From NCBI RefSeq assembly GCF_017652985.1, contig NZ_JAGGDJ010000038.1, forward strand, positions 1 to 56,091: a stretch of DNA of 56,091 nt, in the 5' to 3' direction. A program made the position numbers and the translations under genes. This document shows positions 26,039 to 33,866 of this stretch, in pieces. The notes under the pieces were generated by a model. That model searched no databases, was not told the origin of the DNA, and saw only the letters and a program-made list of their open reading frames with translations. Positions within the stretch are counted from its first letter, which is position 1; each line of letters begins with the position of its first letter. The stretch comes from Paenibacillus artemisiicola (GTDB taxonomy: Bacteria; Bacillota; Bacilli; Paenibacillales; Paenibacillaceae).

Positions 26039-26608
26039 TTGTCGAAACTCCAAGAAATTATAACGATTTCCAGAAAAATTATTTATTATAAGGGCTACCA
26101 AGCTACGTCGATCAGCGATATCATGGACGAGGCTCACATCGGAAAAGGCCAGTTCTATCACTACTTTTCGTCCAAGCGCGACCTCGGCCTGGCCGTTGTC
26201 GATGATTTGGTCAAGGAATGGGACAGGGATGTATTCGAAGGCATTTTCGCTGCCGATCTTGACCCAATCGTGAAATTAAATAAAATGCTGGACAGGACGT
26301 TGACCATCCATACGGACGAAGAGTCGGGTTGTCCCGCGGGGAACCTTGCCATCGAGATGAGCGAACACGACGAGACGTTTCGGCTTAAAGTCCACTATAT
26401 ATTCGATCGCTGGATTTCGTCGATCGAAGGCGCGCTGAGCGAGCTGAAAACACGGGGGCATCTAACGTCGGACTTCGATGCCAAACAGCATGCGCAAGCC
26501 ATCGTATCGATGATCGAAGGCGCCATTTTACTGAAGAAAAGCCAGAAAGAAGTCGGCTTCCTCACGAACGCCATCGCGACCATTCGCGCGCAATATCGGC
26601 TTTCATGA
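26039..26608 (+). CDS. TetR family transcriptional repressor
   Basis: A 189-residue repressor. The N-terminal HTH is complete: IITISRKIIYYKGYQATSIS, then DIMDEAHIGKGQFYHYFSSK. The C-terminal domain, with CPAGNLAIEMSEHDETFR and MIEGAILLKKSQ, resembles the YxaF/LmrA-AcuR type. The start is a TTG at 26039, chosen because AAAGGG ends 9 bases before it and the length then fits the family; the frame extends upstream to 25865. Base composition is much lower in GC than the flanks. Two operator-like sites lie just after the gene, before the flavin reductase gene. Confidence 0.85.
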   Translation: MSKLQEIITISRKIIYYKGYQATSISDIMDEAHIGKGQFYHYFSSKRDLGLAVVDDLVKEWDRDVFEGIFAADLDPIVKLNKMLDRTLTIHTDEESGCPAGNLAIEMSEHDETFRLKVHYIFDRWISSIEGALSELKTRGHLTSDFDAKQHAQAIVSMIEGAILLKKSQKEVGFLTNAIATIRAQYRLS

Positions 26609-26634
26609 GAACCGATCGCTTCCGTTTTTTTCCG

Positions 26635-26663
26635 TTGCGCGAAAGAAGCGTTTTTGTTATGAT
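26635..26663 (+). promoter_or_regulatory. Promoter for the YwrO-like gene
   Basis: TTGCGC (26635-26640), a 17-base spacer, then TATGAT (26658-26663) preceded by TG one base earlier, giving an extended -10. The first TetR-type operator begins 7 bases downstream, over the expected transcription start. Confidence 0.6.
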
Positions 26664-26670
26664 CACTCTG

Positions 26671-26686
26671 TACCGAATGGTAGGTA
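26671..26686 (+). promoter_or_regulatory. TetR-type operator 1
   Basis: TACCGAATGGTAGGTA: TACC and GGTA arms 16 bases across. It shares 13 of 16 positions with operator 2 and sits at the likely start site of the promoter at 26635. Confidence 0.6.
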
Positions 26687-26743
26687 CAACAATATACACG
26701 ATCACGAAGGGGGGCTGCCGAGAAGCGGCGATCTTTTTTTCTC

Positions 26744-26766
26744 TATAATGTACCGACCGGTAGGTA
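26744..26766 (+). promoter_or_regulatory. TATAAT box with TetR-type operator 2
   Basis: A perfect TATAAT at 26744-26749 is followed by TACCGACCGGTAGGTA at 26751-26766, an imperfect palindrome around ACCGGT. The two operators start 80 bases apart. Between them is a small GCCG/CGGC hairpin with a seven-T tract ending at 26740 that could act as an attenuator. A -35 box for the TATAAT is not evident. Confidence 0.55.
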
Positions 26767-27075
26767 AAAATTCGCGGCTAAGCTGAAATGGCTAAGGCGA
26801 TTTGTTCGCGCCTAGAAGGCGCTCCGCCATGACGCAAGGCGTAAACGGGCTTATCGCTTTCGACGGGAACGTCGGAGATGAACGATATAGATCTGCTTAT
26901 TTGAATCGGCTCAAAGAATTGCTGCATGACACGATTCACGTTCGCGCGGAATGGATAGAAATGAAGCAGGTGTTGGAACTAGACGGGCTGCTCGTTAAGT
27001 AACAAGAAAGCATTCTTATCCAAAACGCTTGCACGTTTAACAACAACTAACCTAATAGAGGAACGGAGAGATCAT
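26767..27075. other. Leader region before the YwrO-like gene
   Basis: About 310 bases after operator 2. One open frame starts at ATG 26829 and ends at 27002 (57 codons) but has a poor ribosome-binding site and no family I recognise; it may be a gene remnant or chance. Nothing else is seen. Confidence 0.4.
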
Positions 27076-27600
27076 ATGAAAATACTGGTCATCGTTGCCC
27101 ACCCGAATATCGAATCGTCGGTTTGGAATAAAGCATGGGTAAACGAATTGAAAAGGCATGATGAGATTACGATTCATGAATTGTATAAGGAATATCCGGA
27201 CGAGAACATTGACGTCAATCGGGAGCAGCAGTTAGTTCTAGCCCATGACCGGATTATTTTCCAATACCCGCTTTATTGGTACAGCGCGCCGCCGCTGTTG
27301 AAAAAATGGTTTGAAGACGTGCTGCTATACAACTGGGCATACGGTCCCGAGGGAACGAAGACAAAAGGCAAAGAAATCGGGGTCGCGTTTTCGTATGGCG
27401 CGCCTAAGGATGCGTATCAACCGACCGGTTCCAACCGCTTCACGCTGGAAGAAATCTTGGTTCCCGTCCGAGCACTTGCCAATTATATCAGCGCCCTGTA
27501 CCTGCCCCACTTTGCGTACAACACGTTGGACTTAACGCGCTTGGTGCAAAGCAGCAAAGAATATGTACGGCACATCACGACGGTTAAGCCTGTGGTTTAA
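27076..27600 (+). CDS. YwrO/KefF-like NAD(P)H-dependent flavin oxidoreductase
   Basis: FMN-binding quinone or nitro-compound reductase of the Flavodoxin_2 fold, 174 residues. The sequence matches the Bacillus YwrO pattern: MKILVIVAHPNIESSVWNKA, HELYKEYPDENIDV, RIIFQYPLYWYSAPPLLKKW and VLLYNWAYGPEG. These enzymes reduce quinones by two electrons and help with electrophile stress. GGAACGGAGAGATCAT precedes the ATG. It lies behind two TetR-type operators, which fits induction by a toxic quinone or similar compound. It has low GC like its neighbours. Confidence 0.88.
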   Translation: MKILVIVAHPNIESSVWNKAWVNELKRHDEITIHELYKEYPDENIDVNREQQLVLAHDRIIFQYPLYWYSAPPLLKKWFEDVLLYNWAYGPEGTKTKGKEIGVAFSYGAPKDAYQPTGSNRFTLEEILVPVRALANYISALYLPHFAYNTLDLTRLVQSSKEYVRHITTVKPVV

Positions 27601-27700
27601 TTGATACACGTAAATATTGATGCTTACATGGATATGGTTTATCCCTGTTGCCGGATGGAACGGCAAGACTGCTTCCACTCCGAAACGTTTGCCGGATGGG

Positions 27701-27736
27701 ACGAATGCCGAGGGTCACTTGAACCCCGGCATTCGT
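27701..27736 (+). repeat. Hairpin between the YwrO-like gene and the MFS gene
   Basis: ACGAATGCCG (27701-27710) pairs perfectly with CGGCATTCGT (27727-27736), with more pairing inside. No T run follows. It may be a weak terminator or a leader structure for the exporter gene. Confidence 0.5.
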
Positions 27737-27827
27737 ACAAAAGATTAAGACCACCGGAAGGTGACGACCGGGGCCGATATGCCACGGATTCATGATGCAA
27801 ATCTATGTAACAGGGAGATGCTTGACA

Positions 27828-29012
27828 TTGGGTAATAAGAATAGGAATCCATGGCTTGCTATTGTTGCACTCGCATTAGGTGCTTTCTCAATTTCTCTTG
27901 CTGAGTTTTTGCCAGTCGGTCTTCTTTATGAAATTAGCCGAAGTTTTGATGTATCGGAGGGTACTGCTGGGATTACGGTAACGTCCACTTCCATACTGGC
28001 GGCCCTTGCGGGCCCGATTCTTACGTTGGCAATCGGACGCCTGGATCGGCGGGTAGTGGTTCTCGGCTTGTCGTTGCTGCTCATTGTATCGAATGCGTTT
28101 TCGATGATTACAACCCATTTCTTTGTGCTGGTCATTGCGCGAATCATCCTTGGAATAAGTGTTGGAGGATTCTGGGCTGTGGCTATGACTGCTCAAGCAC
28201 AGTTAGTTCCGCAAGAGAAGATAGCAAAAGCAACCTCGGTTGTCCTCGGAGGATTTGGGATCGGAACGGTCATAAGCGTTCCACTAGCGTCTTTTATGGC
28301 CGCACATTTTGATTTGAGAATCGTTTTCACTGTAGGATGCATGCTTGCGATTGCTGTTTTCATCATCCAATTCATTCTACTTCCGAGAATTCCGATGGAT
28401 CAGGGGGTTCGCGGAAAAGATTTCTTGGAGCTCATGAAAACAAGGAAAGTAATAACGGTCTTTTTTATTGCGATACTCACTGTAGGCGGCCAATTTGCAG
28501 CCTACACCTATATAACGCCGTTTTTCCAAAATGTGACTGGAATCGGCCCGGATCTGCTCAGTGCGGTACTGCTCGTCTACGGGCTTGTTTCCTTCATAAG
28601 CAATTTTGCCGCTGGTTTCATAGCCGGACGCAGCCTCAAGGGATTATTAGTGGGAACAGTTGTTATTTTCCTTATTTCATTACTGGGCATTTCACTGTTT
28701 GAAGATAACGTTGTAATTTCAATCGTTGCTTTCATTATTTGGGCGATCGCCTGGGGAATGGCTCCCTTAGGCCTCCAGCTATTGGTTTATTCAACCGCTG
28801 GGAATGCTATAGAAGCCATGAGTCCGATCTATGTGGGTATTTATCAATTGTCAGTCAGCTTGGGAGCTTTAATAGGCGGTTTGGTAGTCGATATGACCAA
28901 TGTAACCGGCGCGATGTGGCTGGGAACGTTCTCTTTTGCTTTGGTGCTGATCCTTCTTACGATTACCACAACGGTCAACAATAACCGATCGCTGGTCAGT
29001 CGAACAGAATAA
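27828..29012 (+). CDS. MFS efflux transporter, AraJ/YdhP type
   Basis: Proton-driven exporter of 394 residues with twelve predicted transmembrane segments. Family signs are ISLAEFLPVGLLYEISRSF in helix 1, LTLAIGRLDRR in the loop before helix 3, ARIILGISVGGFWAVAMT in helix 4 and GAMWLGTFSFALVLI in helix 12. TTG 27828 fits AGGGAGA 9 bases upstream and the family length; an in-frame ATG at 27792 gives 406 residues and cannot be excluded. It probably exports a drug or sugar-like compound and shares the low GC of the TetR and reductase genes. Confidence 0.85.
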   Translation: MGNKNRNPWLAIVALALGAFSISLAEFLPVGLLYEISRSFDVSEGTAGITVTSTSILAALAGPILTLAIGRLDRRVVVLGLSLLLIVSNAFSMITTHFFVLVIARIILGISVGGFWAVAMTAQAQLVPQEKIAKATSVVLGGFGIGTVISVPLASFMAAHFDLRIVFTVGCMLAIAVFIIQFILLPRIPMDQGVRGKDFLELMKTRKVITVFFIAILTVGGQFAAYTYITPFFQNVTGIGPDLLSAVLLVYGLVSFISNFAAGFIAGRSLKGLLVGTVVIFLISLLGISLFEDNVVISIVAFIIWAIAWGMAPLGLQLLVYSTAGNAIEAMSPIYVGIYQLSVSLGALIGGLVVDMTNVTGAMWLGTFSFALVLILLTITTTVNNNRSLVSRTE

Positions 29013-29042
29013 GGAAAAAATTGCGGAAAGCGAATATAACGG

Positions 29043-29070
29043 CAGCCGTATATAATATACGGCTGTTTTT
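29043..29070 (+). terminator. Terminator after MFS gene
   Basis: CAGCCGTATAT pairs with ATATACGGCTG, the tip forming the loop, followed by five T. Confidence 0.88.
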
Positions 29071-29472
29071 CGTTTTATTTAGAGAAGAGCCGCTTGCGAG
29101 GCAAGTAGACATTCAAAAAAACCTTCATGCAGCATGGAGGTTTGAGTGCCATTTGAAGGGGATATTCTTACCTCCATTTCCGGCGGAACGAACTTTCACA
29201 GCCTGTCCGTTATTCAGAACTTTTTGTACGCCCGAGACGTGTATTGGAAGCCCAGATCCGAATGGAGCATGGCACTGACGTCGCTTTTTCTTGGCCGCTG
29301 CTCGATGGTATCCGGCACCTACCGCTTTCAAGCCAAACTTAAACAACGCGCACCGATTGAGTATAGATGCGCGTTAGCGGTTTAGCTTTTTCCAGTTGTC
29401 TGCTCGACAAGGGCATGATCCTAGAGGAGAAAGTCTTTTTGACCGTGACGCCGGGCAGGCGGCAGCCTCCGG
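29071..29472. other. Intergenic region at the right end of the low-GC island
   Basis: About 400 bases with no supported gene. It holds a minus-strand terminator-like hairpin (29115-29143) and an inverted repeat AACGCGCA/TGCGCGTT (29345-29375). GC rises again near 29450. Short open frames on both strands show no recognisable family. Confidence 0.45.
29115..29143 (-). terminator. Minus-strand terminator-like hairpin
   Basis: On the minus strand AAACCTCCATGC pairs with GCATGAAGGTTT (one mismatch), followed by a run of T. The nearest gene on that strand, the carboxypeptidase, ends 330 bases upstream, so it may be a relic of a lost gene. Confidence 0.55.
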
Positions 29473-30366
29473 TTAGAACCGGGCCAAGTATGCCTCCAGC
29501 GTCAAACCGAGCTTATGCACGTCCTTCGCGACGGAGACGCCGACGTACCGGACGTGCCACGGCTCGTACATATAGCCGGTCTCCTGCTCCTTGCCTTTCT
29601 CGAAGCGGATGATGAAGCCGTACTCCGCGGCATGCTCCTTCAGCCACTTGCCTTCCTTCGTCTCGCCGTAGCTTTCCTCGAGGCCGTAATGGACGCTCGC
29701 GCTGGAGACGTCCATGGCGAGGCCGGTCTGATGCTCGCTTTGGCCGGGATGCGCGCTGAACGTGTTGGCTTCTTCCTCGCCGTGCGTCCTCGCGTAGGCG
29801 TTGAAGATGGACTTCTGCGACGCGTACGACCGGTAGCCGGACACGGCCTTCAGCTCGACGCCGTCCTGCTTGGCGCCGGCGAACAGCTTGCCGAGCGCTT
29901 CGGCGGCGACTTTGCGCATTTGCTGCTTCGGGCTGTCGCCGGAGAAGGAGAACTCGACGGGCGCTTTCTCGAGATCGGGCGGCACGTAGCCGGGATCGAG
30001 CTCGCGCTTCTTGTTGACGAGCACGAGCACGCTCGTCGGGTTCGTAACGTAGGCGACGCCGCTTCGCGTCACCGTCGTGCGCGAGGCGGCGTTGTCGTAC
30101 AGAAACTGCTGGAGCTCCGACCGGCCGGCGGCCGACGCGGGCTTCGCGGGCGGATTTCCCTTCGCCGGCGCGCCGGCGGTCTGGCCCGTGCCCGAATTCG
30201 GCTTCGCGCCGGCGCCTTGAGCGGCATCGTTGCCGGCGCCGGCCGAGGCGGAATCGCCGAAGAAGCGGTCGTACGCGGGTTGCAATAAGGTCGTTTGGGT
30301 TGCTATGACGGCTGTCCCGAGCGCGATGCCGAGAACGACGACGGGAATCAGAGCGGATTTTCTCAA
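29473..30366 (-). CDS. D-alanyl-D-alanine carboxypeptidase, VanY/LdcB type (peptidase M15B)
   Basis: Zinc peptidase trimming the peptidoglycan stem peptide outside the membrane; 297 residues. An N-terminal membrane anchor or signal (residues 5-25) is followed by a low-complexity Ala/Gly/Pro linker (about 38-82). The catalytic domain has SGYRSY (176-181), SEHQTGLAMD with zinc ligands His212 and Asp219, and EPWHVRYVG with catalytic Glu268 and ligand His271. No C-terminal domain follows. It is divergent from the GH26-like gene, with 260 bases between the starts. Confidence 0.9.
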   Translation of the reverse strand: MRKSALIPVVVLGIALGTAVIATQTTLLQPAYDRFFGDSASAGAGNDAAQGAGAKPNSGTGQTAGAPAKGNPPAKPASAAGRSELQQFLYDNAASRTTVTRSGVAYVTNPTSVLVLVNKKRELDPGYVPPDLEKAPVEFSFSGDSPKQQMRKVAAEALGKLFAGAKQDGVELKAVSGYRSYASQKSIFNAYARTHGEEEANTFSAHPGQSEHQTGLAMDVSSASVHYGLEESYGETKEGKWLKEHAAEYGFIIRFEKGKEQETGYMYEPWHVRYVGVSVAKDVHKLGLTLEAYLARF

Positions 30367-30625
30367 AGTGGTTCCTTGCCTCCCAGGTTTGCTGCAGCCC
30401 CGCTTGCCGCGGCATGCGGGCGCTTCTATTTATCTAACGAATATTATAGGGGGATTTGTTGCGCTTGTACAACACGGTCTCGGCGGATAGGCACCGAAAA
30501 CGGCTCGAAAAGACGCGAAAGATGCAAAAATTTGTCTATCGGCGCAGGGACGCATGGTGTAAAATGGAAGCCGATTCGACAAACGAACACCGAAAACGAA
30601 AGACGATTCAGGGGGAACGCGACAC

Positions 30626-32251
30626 GTGAGAAGGATCCGCAAACCGTTGCAGGCCGCGCGCAGACTGGCGCTGCTGTTGACCGCATCGGCCGCCGCGCTT
30701 GCCGCGCTGCCGGCGGCGAACGTCCACGCGATGGACGTATGGGGCGTCTACAAGGCGGCCCAGAAGCTCGACGCCCAGGGCAGCTACGCCGAAGCGATCG
30801 CGAAATACAAGCAAATCGCCCCGGAATTCGCGAAGAGGAAGGAATACGGCAACGCCGCGGGCATGTACAGGCGCATCGGCGACGACTACGCCAAGCTGGC
30901 CAAGTACGACGACGCCGTCGCCGGCTGGGACCTCGAGGCGAGCTACGCCGGCAAGGCGGGACAGACGCAGATCGGCCTCGCGGCGAAGCGCCGGGCGGAC
31001 ATGCTCCGCAGCACCGCCAAGCTGTTCGTCGAGACGTCCGCCTCCGCGGTCGGCGGCGCGTATGCGCACGGGGCCAAGTTCGAGCCGAAGAACGGCGCGC
31101 TGCTCGGCGCCTATGCGGAGCTCGACCCGGCCGTCCACAACGCGAAGACGGCGAACCCGTTCTACACGGAGCGGTTCCCGCAGCTGACCGGGAAGAAGCA
31201 TGCGGCGTACTTGCTGTACTTTACGTACGGGCAGCCGCTGTCGGTCATTCAGAGCCATCTCGACCGCGCGCGGGCGGCCGGCACGGCGATCGAGCTCGGG
31301 CTGCAGCCGCTCCAAGGGCTCGGCGAGGTGAAGGACGACGCGTACCTGCATCAGCTGGCCCGGGACATCGAGGCGTCCGGCGTGAAGGTGTTTCTCCGCT
31401 TCGCGAACGAAATGAACGGCGATTGGGTCAAGTGGCACGTCGATCCGAAGACGTACATCGCGAAATTCAGGCTCGTCGCCAAGGTATTTCATCAAGAGGC
31501 GCCGAACGGCGTCGCGATGGTATGGGCGCCGGACCGGCTGCCGGAAACCAACATCCCGGATTATTACCCCGGCGACGACGCGGTCGATTGGGTCGGGGTC
31601 AGCCTGTATTCGATCTTCGACCCGTCGCTCGATCCGCTGAAGCAGGGCGAGGACCGGTCCAGCCACGTCGACAAATTCGACGTCATCTACAAACTTTACG
31701 CCGCGCGCAAGCCGGTGTTCGTCTCCGAGGGCGGCATCGCCTACCTGTACCCGGAGAAGAAGCAGGACAAAACGGACTGGGCCGTCTACCAGCTGAAGCA
31801 ATTTTACGCCGCGCTGCCGATGCTGTATCCGAAAGTAAAGGCCGTCTTCTGGTTCGACAGCAACCACGACGCGTCCGCGCGGGCGAAATATTACATGCTG
31901 TCCGCCAATCCGAAGCTGCTCGCGGCTTACAAGGGCGCGGTCGCGAATCCGTTCTACCTCGGCGCGGTCGGGGACGAGTCGCCGGTCGCCTACAAGCCGG
32001 CGAGCGCCGCCTCGCCGGTCGCGGCCGCGAAGCAGCGCGTCTCCGCCTACGTGAAGTCCTGGTCGCCGATGCTGGCCAAGGTCACGTACGGCATCGGCGG
32101 CCGGACGGTCGCGTCGGCTTCGTCGCCGCCGTGGACGGCGTCCGTCGATTTCGCGCCGTACAAGGGCCGCGCGATCGACGTCGCCGTGCAGGCGTACGAC
32201 GGCCGCGGCAAGCTCGTCACGACGCAGAAGGTGCGCGTCGCCGTGAAATAA
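30626..32251 (+). CDS. Secreted GH26-like glycoside hydrolase with N-terminal TPR-like domain
   Basis: A 541-residue exported protein. The signal peptide is residues 1-35. Residues 38-125 form TPR-like helices (GSYAEAIAKYKQIAPEFAKR, GMYRRIGDDYAKLAKYDDAV). Residues 180-435 resemble a GH26 beta-mannanase barrel: LRFANEMNGDW with the presumed acid/base Glu262, VDWVGVSLYS, and VFVSEGG with the presumed nucleophile Glu368. GH26 enzymes normally have His before the acid/base Glu; here it is Asn261. The C-terminal 90 residues look like a beta-sandwich (VTYGIGGRTVASASSPPW). The start is GTG 30626 behind AGGGGG. The substrate is unknown. Confidence 0.78.
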   Translation: MRRIRKPLQAARRLALLLTASAAALAALPAANVHAMDVWGVYKAAQKLDAQGSYAEAIAKYKQIAPEFAKRKEYGNAAGMYRRIGDDYAKLAKYDDAVAGWDLEASYAGKAGQTQIGLAAKRRADMLRSTAKLFVETSASAVGGAYAHGAKFEPKNGALLGAYAELDPAVHNAKTANPFYTERFPQLTGKKHAAYLLYFTYGQPLSVIQSHLDRARAAGTAIELGLQPLQGLGEVKDDAYLHQLARDIEASGVKVFLRFANEMNGDWVKWHVDPKTYIAKFRLVAKVFHQEAPNGVAMVWAPDRLPETNIPDYYPGDDAVDWVGVSLYSIFDPSLDPLKQGEDRSSHVDKFDVIYKLYAARKPVFVSEGGIAYLYPEKKQDKTDWAVYQLKQFYAALPMLYPKVKAVFWFDSNHDASARAKYYMLSANPKLLAAYKGAVANPFYLGAVGDESPVAYKPASAASPVAAAKQRVSAYVKSWSPMLAKVTYGIGGRTVASASSPPWTASVDFAPYKGRAIDVAVQAYDGRGKLVTTQKVRVAVK

Positions 32252-32401
32252 CCGTCCGCCGGCAAGCGTGTTCCTCCGCGGCCGGGGCGCCGCCGCATGC
32301 TCGGCGTCCGTCTCGCCCGCGTCCGCTTTTACAAAGCGCCTTCCTTCGCGCTACAATGGGAGGACGAACCGTGCGCGGGCAAGACGAAAGGGGGGCGGGC
32401 G

Positions 32402-32596
32402 ATGCAGGAGCAGAACGGGCCGATAGGGGCGAACGCGTCCGCGGAGGAGCGGCTCGCGGCCGCGCTCGCGGAGATCGAGGCGCTGCGCGAAGACAAGCGG
32501 CGGCTGCAGCGGGAGGTTGTCCGGCTGCGCGGGCTGCTGCGCGGCGGCGACCGGGAGCTGCGCTCCACGCGGCTGAACGAGGCGCTGCGCGAATAG
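32402..32596 (+). CDS. Small coiled-coil protein, unknown function
   Basis: A 64-residue charged helix-forming protein. Residues 14-60 show heptad-like Leu/Ala spacing (RLAAALAEIEALREDKRRLQ, then VVRLRGLLRGG). AAGGGGGGCGGGCG precedes ATG 32402, giving a strong ribosome-binding site; the frame is open upstream but without one. No family is recognised. It may be an accessory or structural micro-protein. Confidence 0.55.
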   Translation: MQEQNGPIGANASAEERLAAALAEIEALREDKRRLQREVVRLRGLLRGGDRELRSTRLNEALRE

Positions 32597-32701
32597 GCGT
32601 CCCGATCCGCGGGAAACAGGCGCGAATCTGCCGCCGGCTACTGGAAAGCAAGACGAAAACGCGCTACAATAGGAGTAGTACAATCAGGCGAGGTGATTTC
32701 A

Positions 32702-32920
32702 ATGTCCGACAACCAAACGACGCCGGAATCGCAGGAGCAATCGCTGGACCAACCGAAGAAGGTCTCCCTGGCCGATGCCGTGAAGCAGAAGCTCGCGCAG
32801 AAGAAGCAGGAGCAGGCGAACGGCGGCAAGCAAAAATTCGGTCCCGGCGGCAATCAGCAGACGATGAAGAGCCAGAACACGAAGAAGGTCAACAATCAGC
32901 GCAAGAAAATGGGCGTATAA
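32702..32920 (+). CDS. Small hydrophilic protein, unknown function
   Basis: A 72-residue, strongly hydrophilic protein rich in Gln, Lys and Asn (SLADAVKQKLAQKKQEQ, then KQKFGPGGNQQTMKSQNTKK), probably disordered and basic at the C-terminus. ATG 32702 follows GCGAGGTG with a 6-base gap. A -10-like TACAAT lies at 32665 and a good terminator ends the unit, so it is a single-gene transcript. The composition recalls small nucleic-acid-binding or spore-type proteins, but I assign no function. Confidence 0.7.
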   Translation: MSDNQTTPESQEQSLDQPKKVSLADAVKQKLAQKKQEQANGGKQKFGPGGNQQTMKSQNTKKVNNQRKKMGV

Positions 32921-32933
32921 CGAGTCACGCGAA

Positions 32934-32965
32934 AACTGAGGGCGATTATCGCCTTCAGTTTTTTT
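32934..32965 (+). terminator. Terminator after small hydrophilic protein gene
   Basis: AACTGA-G-GGCGAT pairs with ATCGCC-T-TCAGTT, followed by a seven-T tract that begins inside the right arm. Confidence 0.88.
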
Positions 32966-32986
32966 AACGATAAGGGGGAATCGGAC

Positions 32987-33448
32987 ATGATGCGGAGTAC
33001 GGACATCGGAGCGAGCGAGCGCCATGCGAGGATCGTGCTGGACAGCTACCGCAAGCTGCTGGGCAAGCCGCTATTGGAGACGGAAGGAAGCGGTTCGGCG
33101 GCGGAGCAGCTGTTCGAAGCGCCGATCGCGGTGCTGTCCCACGGGACGGAGGCGGACCCGGTGCTGAATTACGGCAACCGCACGGCGCTCGGGCTGTGGG
33201 AAATGGACTGGGCTAGCTTCACGTCCATGCCGTCCAGGCTGACGGCGGAGCCGCTTGTCCGCGAAGAGCGGCAGCGGTTCATGGAGGCCGTCGCGGCGAA
33301 GGGCTACATCGACGATTACAGCGGCGTGCGGATCTCCGGCACCGGCCGGCGGTTCCGCATCGAGCAGGCGGTCGTCTGGAATCTGTACGACGAGTCCGGC
33401 GCGTATTACGGACAAGCCGCGGCGTTCGCCGGCTATACCCGGCTGTGA
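32987..33448 (+). CDS. MEKHLA domain protein
   Basis: A 153-residue cytoplasmic protein consisting of one MEKHLA (PAS-related) domain. Its core matches the family well: LLGKPLLETE, LFEAPIAVLSHGTEADPVLN, YGNRTALGLWEMDW, PSRLTAEPLVREER and YSGVRISGTGRRFRIEQAVV. The domain is known at the C-terminus of plant HD-ZIP III regulators and as stand-alone bacterial proteins, where the role is unknown. AAGGGGGAATC precedes the ATG. A YjbR/MmcQ gene follows after 13 bases. Confidence 0.87.
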   Translation: MMRSTDIGASERHARIVLDSYRKLLGKPLLETEGSGSAAEQLFEAPIAVLSHGTEADPVLNYGNRTALGLWEMDWASFTSMPSRLTAEPLVREERQRFMEAVAAKGYIDDYSGVRISGTGRRFRIEQAVVWNLYDESGAYYGQAAAFAGYTRL

Positions 33449-33461
33449 GGGGGGCGCGCGG

Positions 33462-33812
33462 ATGAAACCGATCGTCGAGTACTGCTTGTCCCTGAAATGC
33501 GCGGAGAAGGACTATCCGTTCGGCCCGGAGCCGCTCGTCATGAAGGTCGGCGGCAAAATGTTCGCGCTCGTCGCGGACAACGTCGTGTCGCTGAAATGCG
33601 ACCCCGTCGTCGCCGAGAACCTGCGCGAGCAGCACGCGGCGGTGAAGCCGGGCTACCACTTGAACAAGAAGCACTGGAATTCCGTCACGGTCGACGGCTC
33701 CCTCCCGCTGGGCGAGGTGTTCGACATGATCCGTCACTCCTACGAACTCGTCTTCAAGGGGCTGCCGAAGGCCGAACGCAACCGGATCGAAGCGCTGCTG
33801 AGGCAGCCGTAG
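33462..33812 (+). CDS. MmcQ/YjbR family DNA-binding-like protein
   Basis: A 116-residue protein of the YjbR fold, which resembles a double-wing DNA-binding domain. Features are KDYPFGPEPLVMKVGGKMFA, VSLKCDPVVAENLRE and YHLNKKHWNSVTVDGSLP. GAGGGGGGCGCGCGG precedes ATG 33462. It lies just behind the MEKHLA gene and is probably co-transcribed. Its biochemical role is not established. Confidence 0.87.
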   Translation: MKPIVEYCLSLKCAEKDYPFGPEPLVMKVGGKMFALVADNVVSLKCDPVVAENLREQHAAVKPGYHLNKKHWNSVTVDGSLPLGEVFDMIRHSYELVFKGLPKAERNRIEALLRQP

Positions 33813-33866
33813 CGAGCGGGCGGGGAAGGCGCAGCGTCCCGGACGCCGCCCGCCCCGCGCGGGCCG

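Noticed and set aside
26829..27002. 57-codon open frame between TetR operators and the YwrO-like gene
   Set aside because: Poor ribosome-binding site and no recognised family; kept only as a comment on the leader region.
27601..27795. 64-codon open frame before the MFS gene
   Set aside because: It spans a perfect hairpin and has no ribosome-binding site.
29125..29385. Short frames on both strands after the MFS gene, considered as transposase remnants
   Set aside because: They overlap hairpins and show no transposase motif.
30295..32967. Open frame of about 890 codons overlapping the GH26-like gene and both small genes
   Set aside because: Arg/Gly/Ala-rich out-of-frame product; the other frames carry signal peptide, motifs and ribosome-binding sites.
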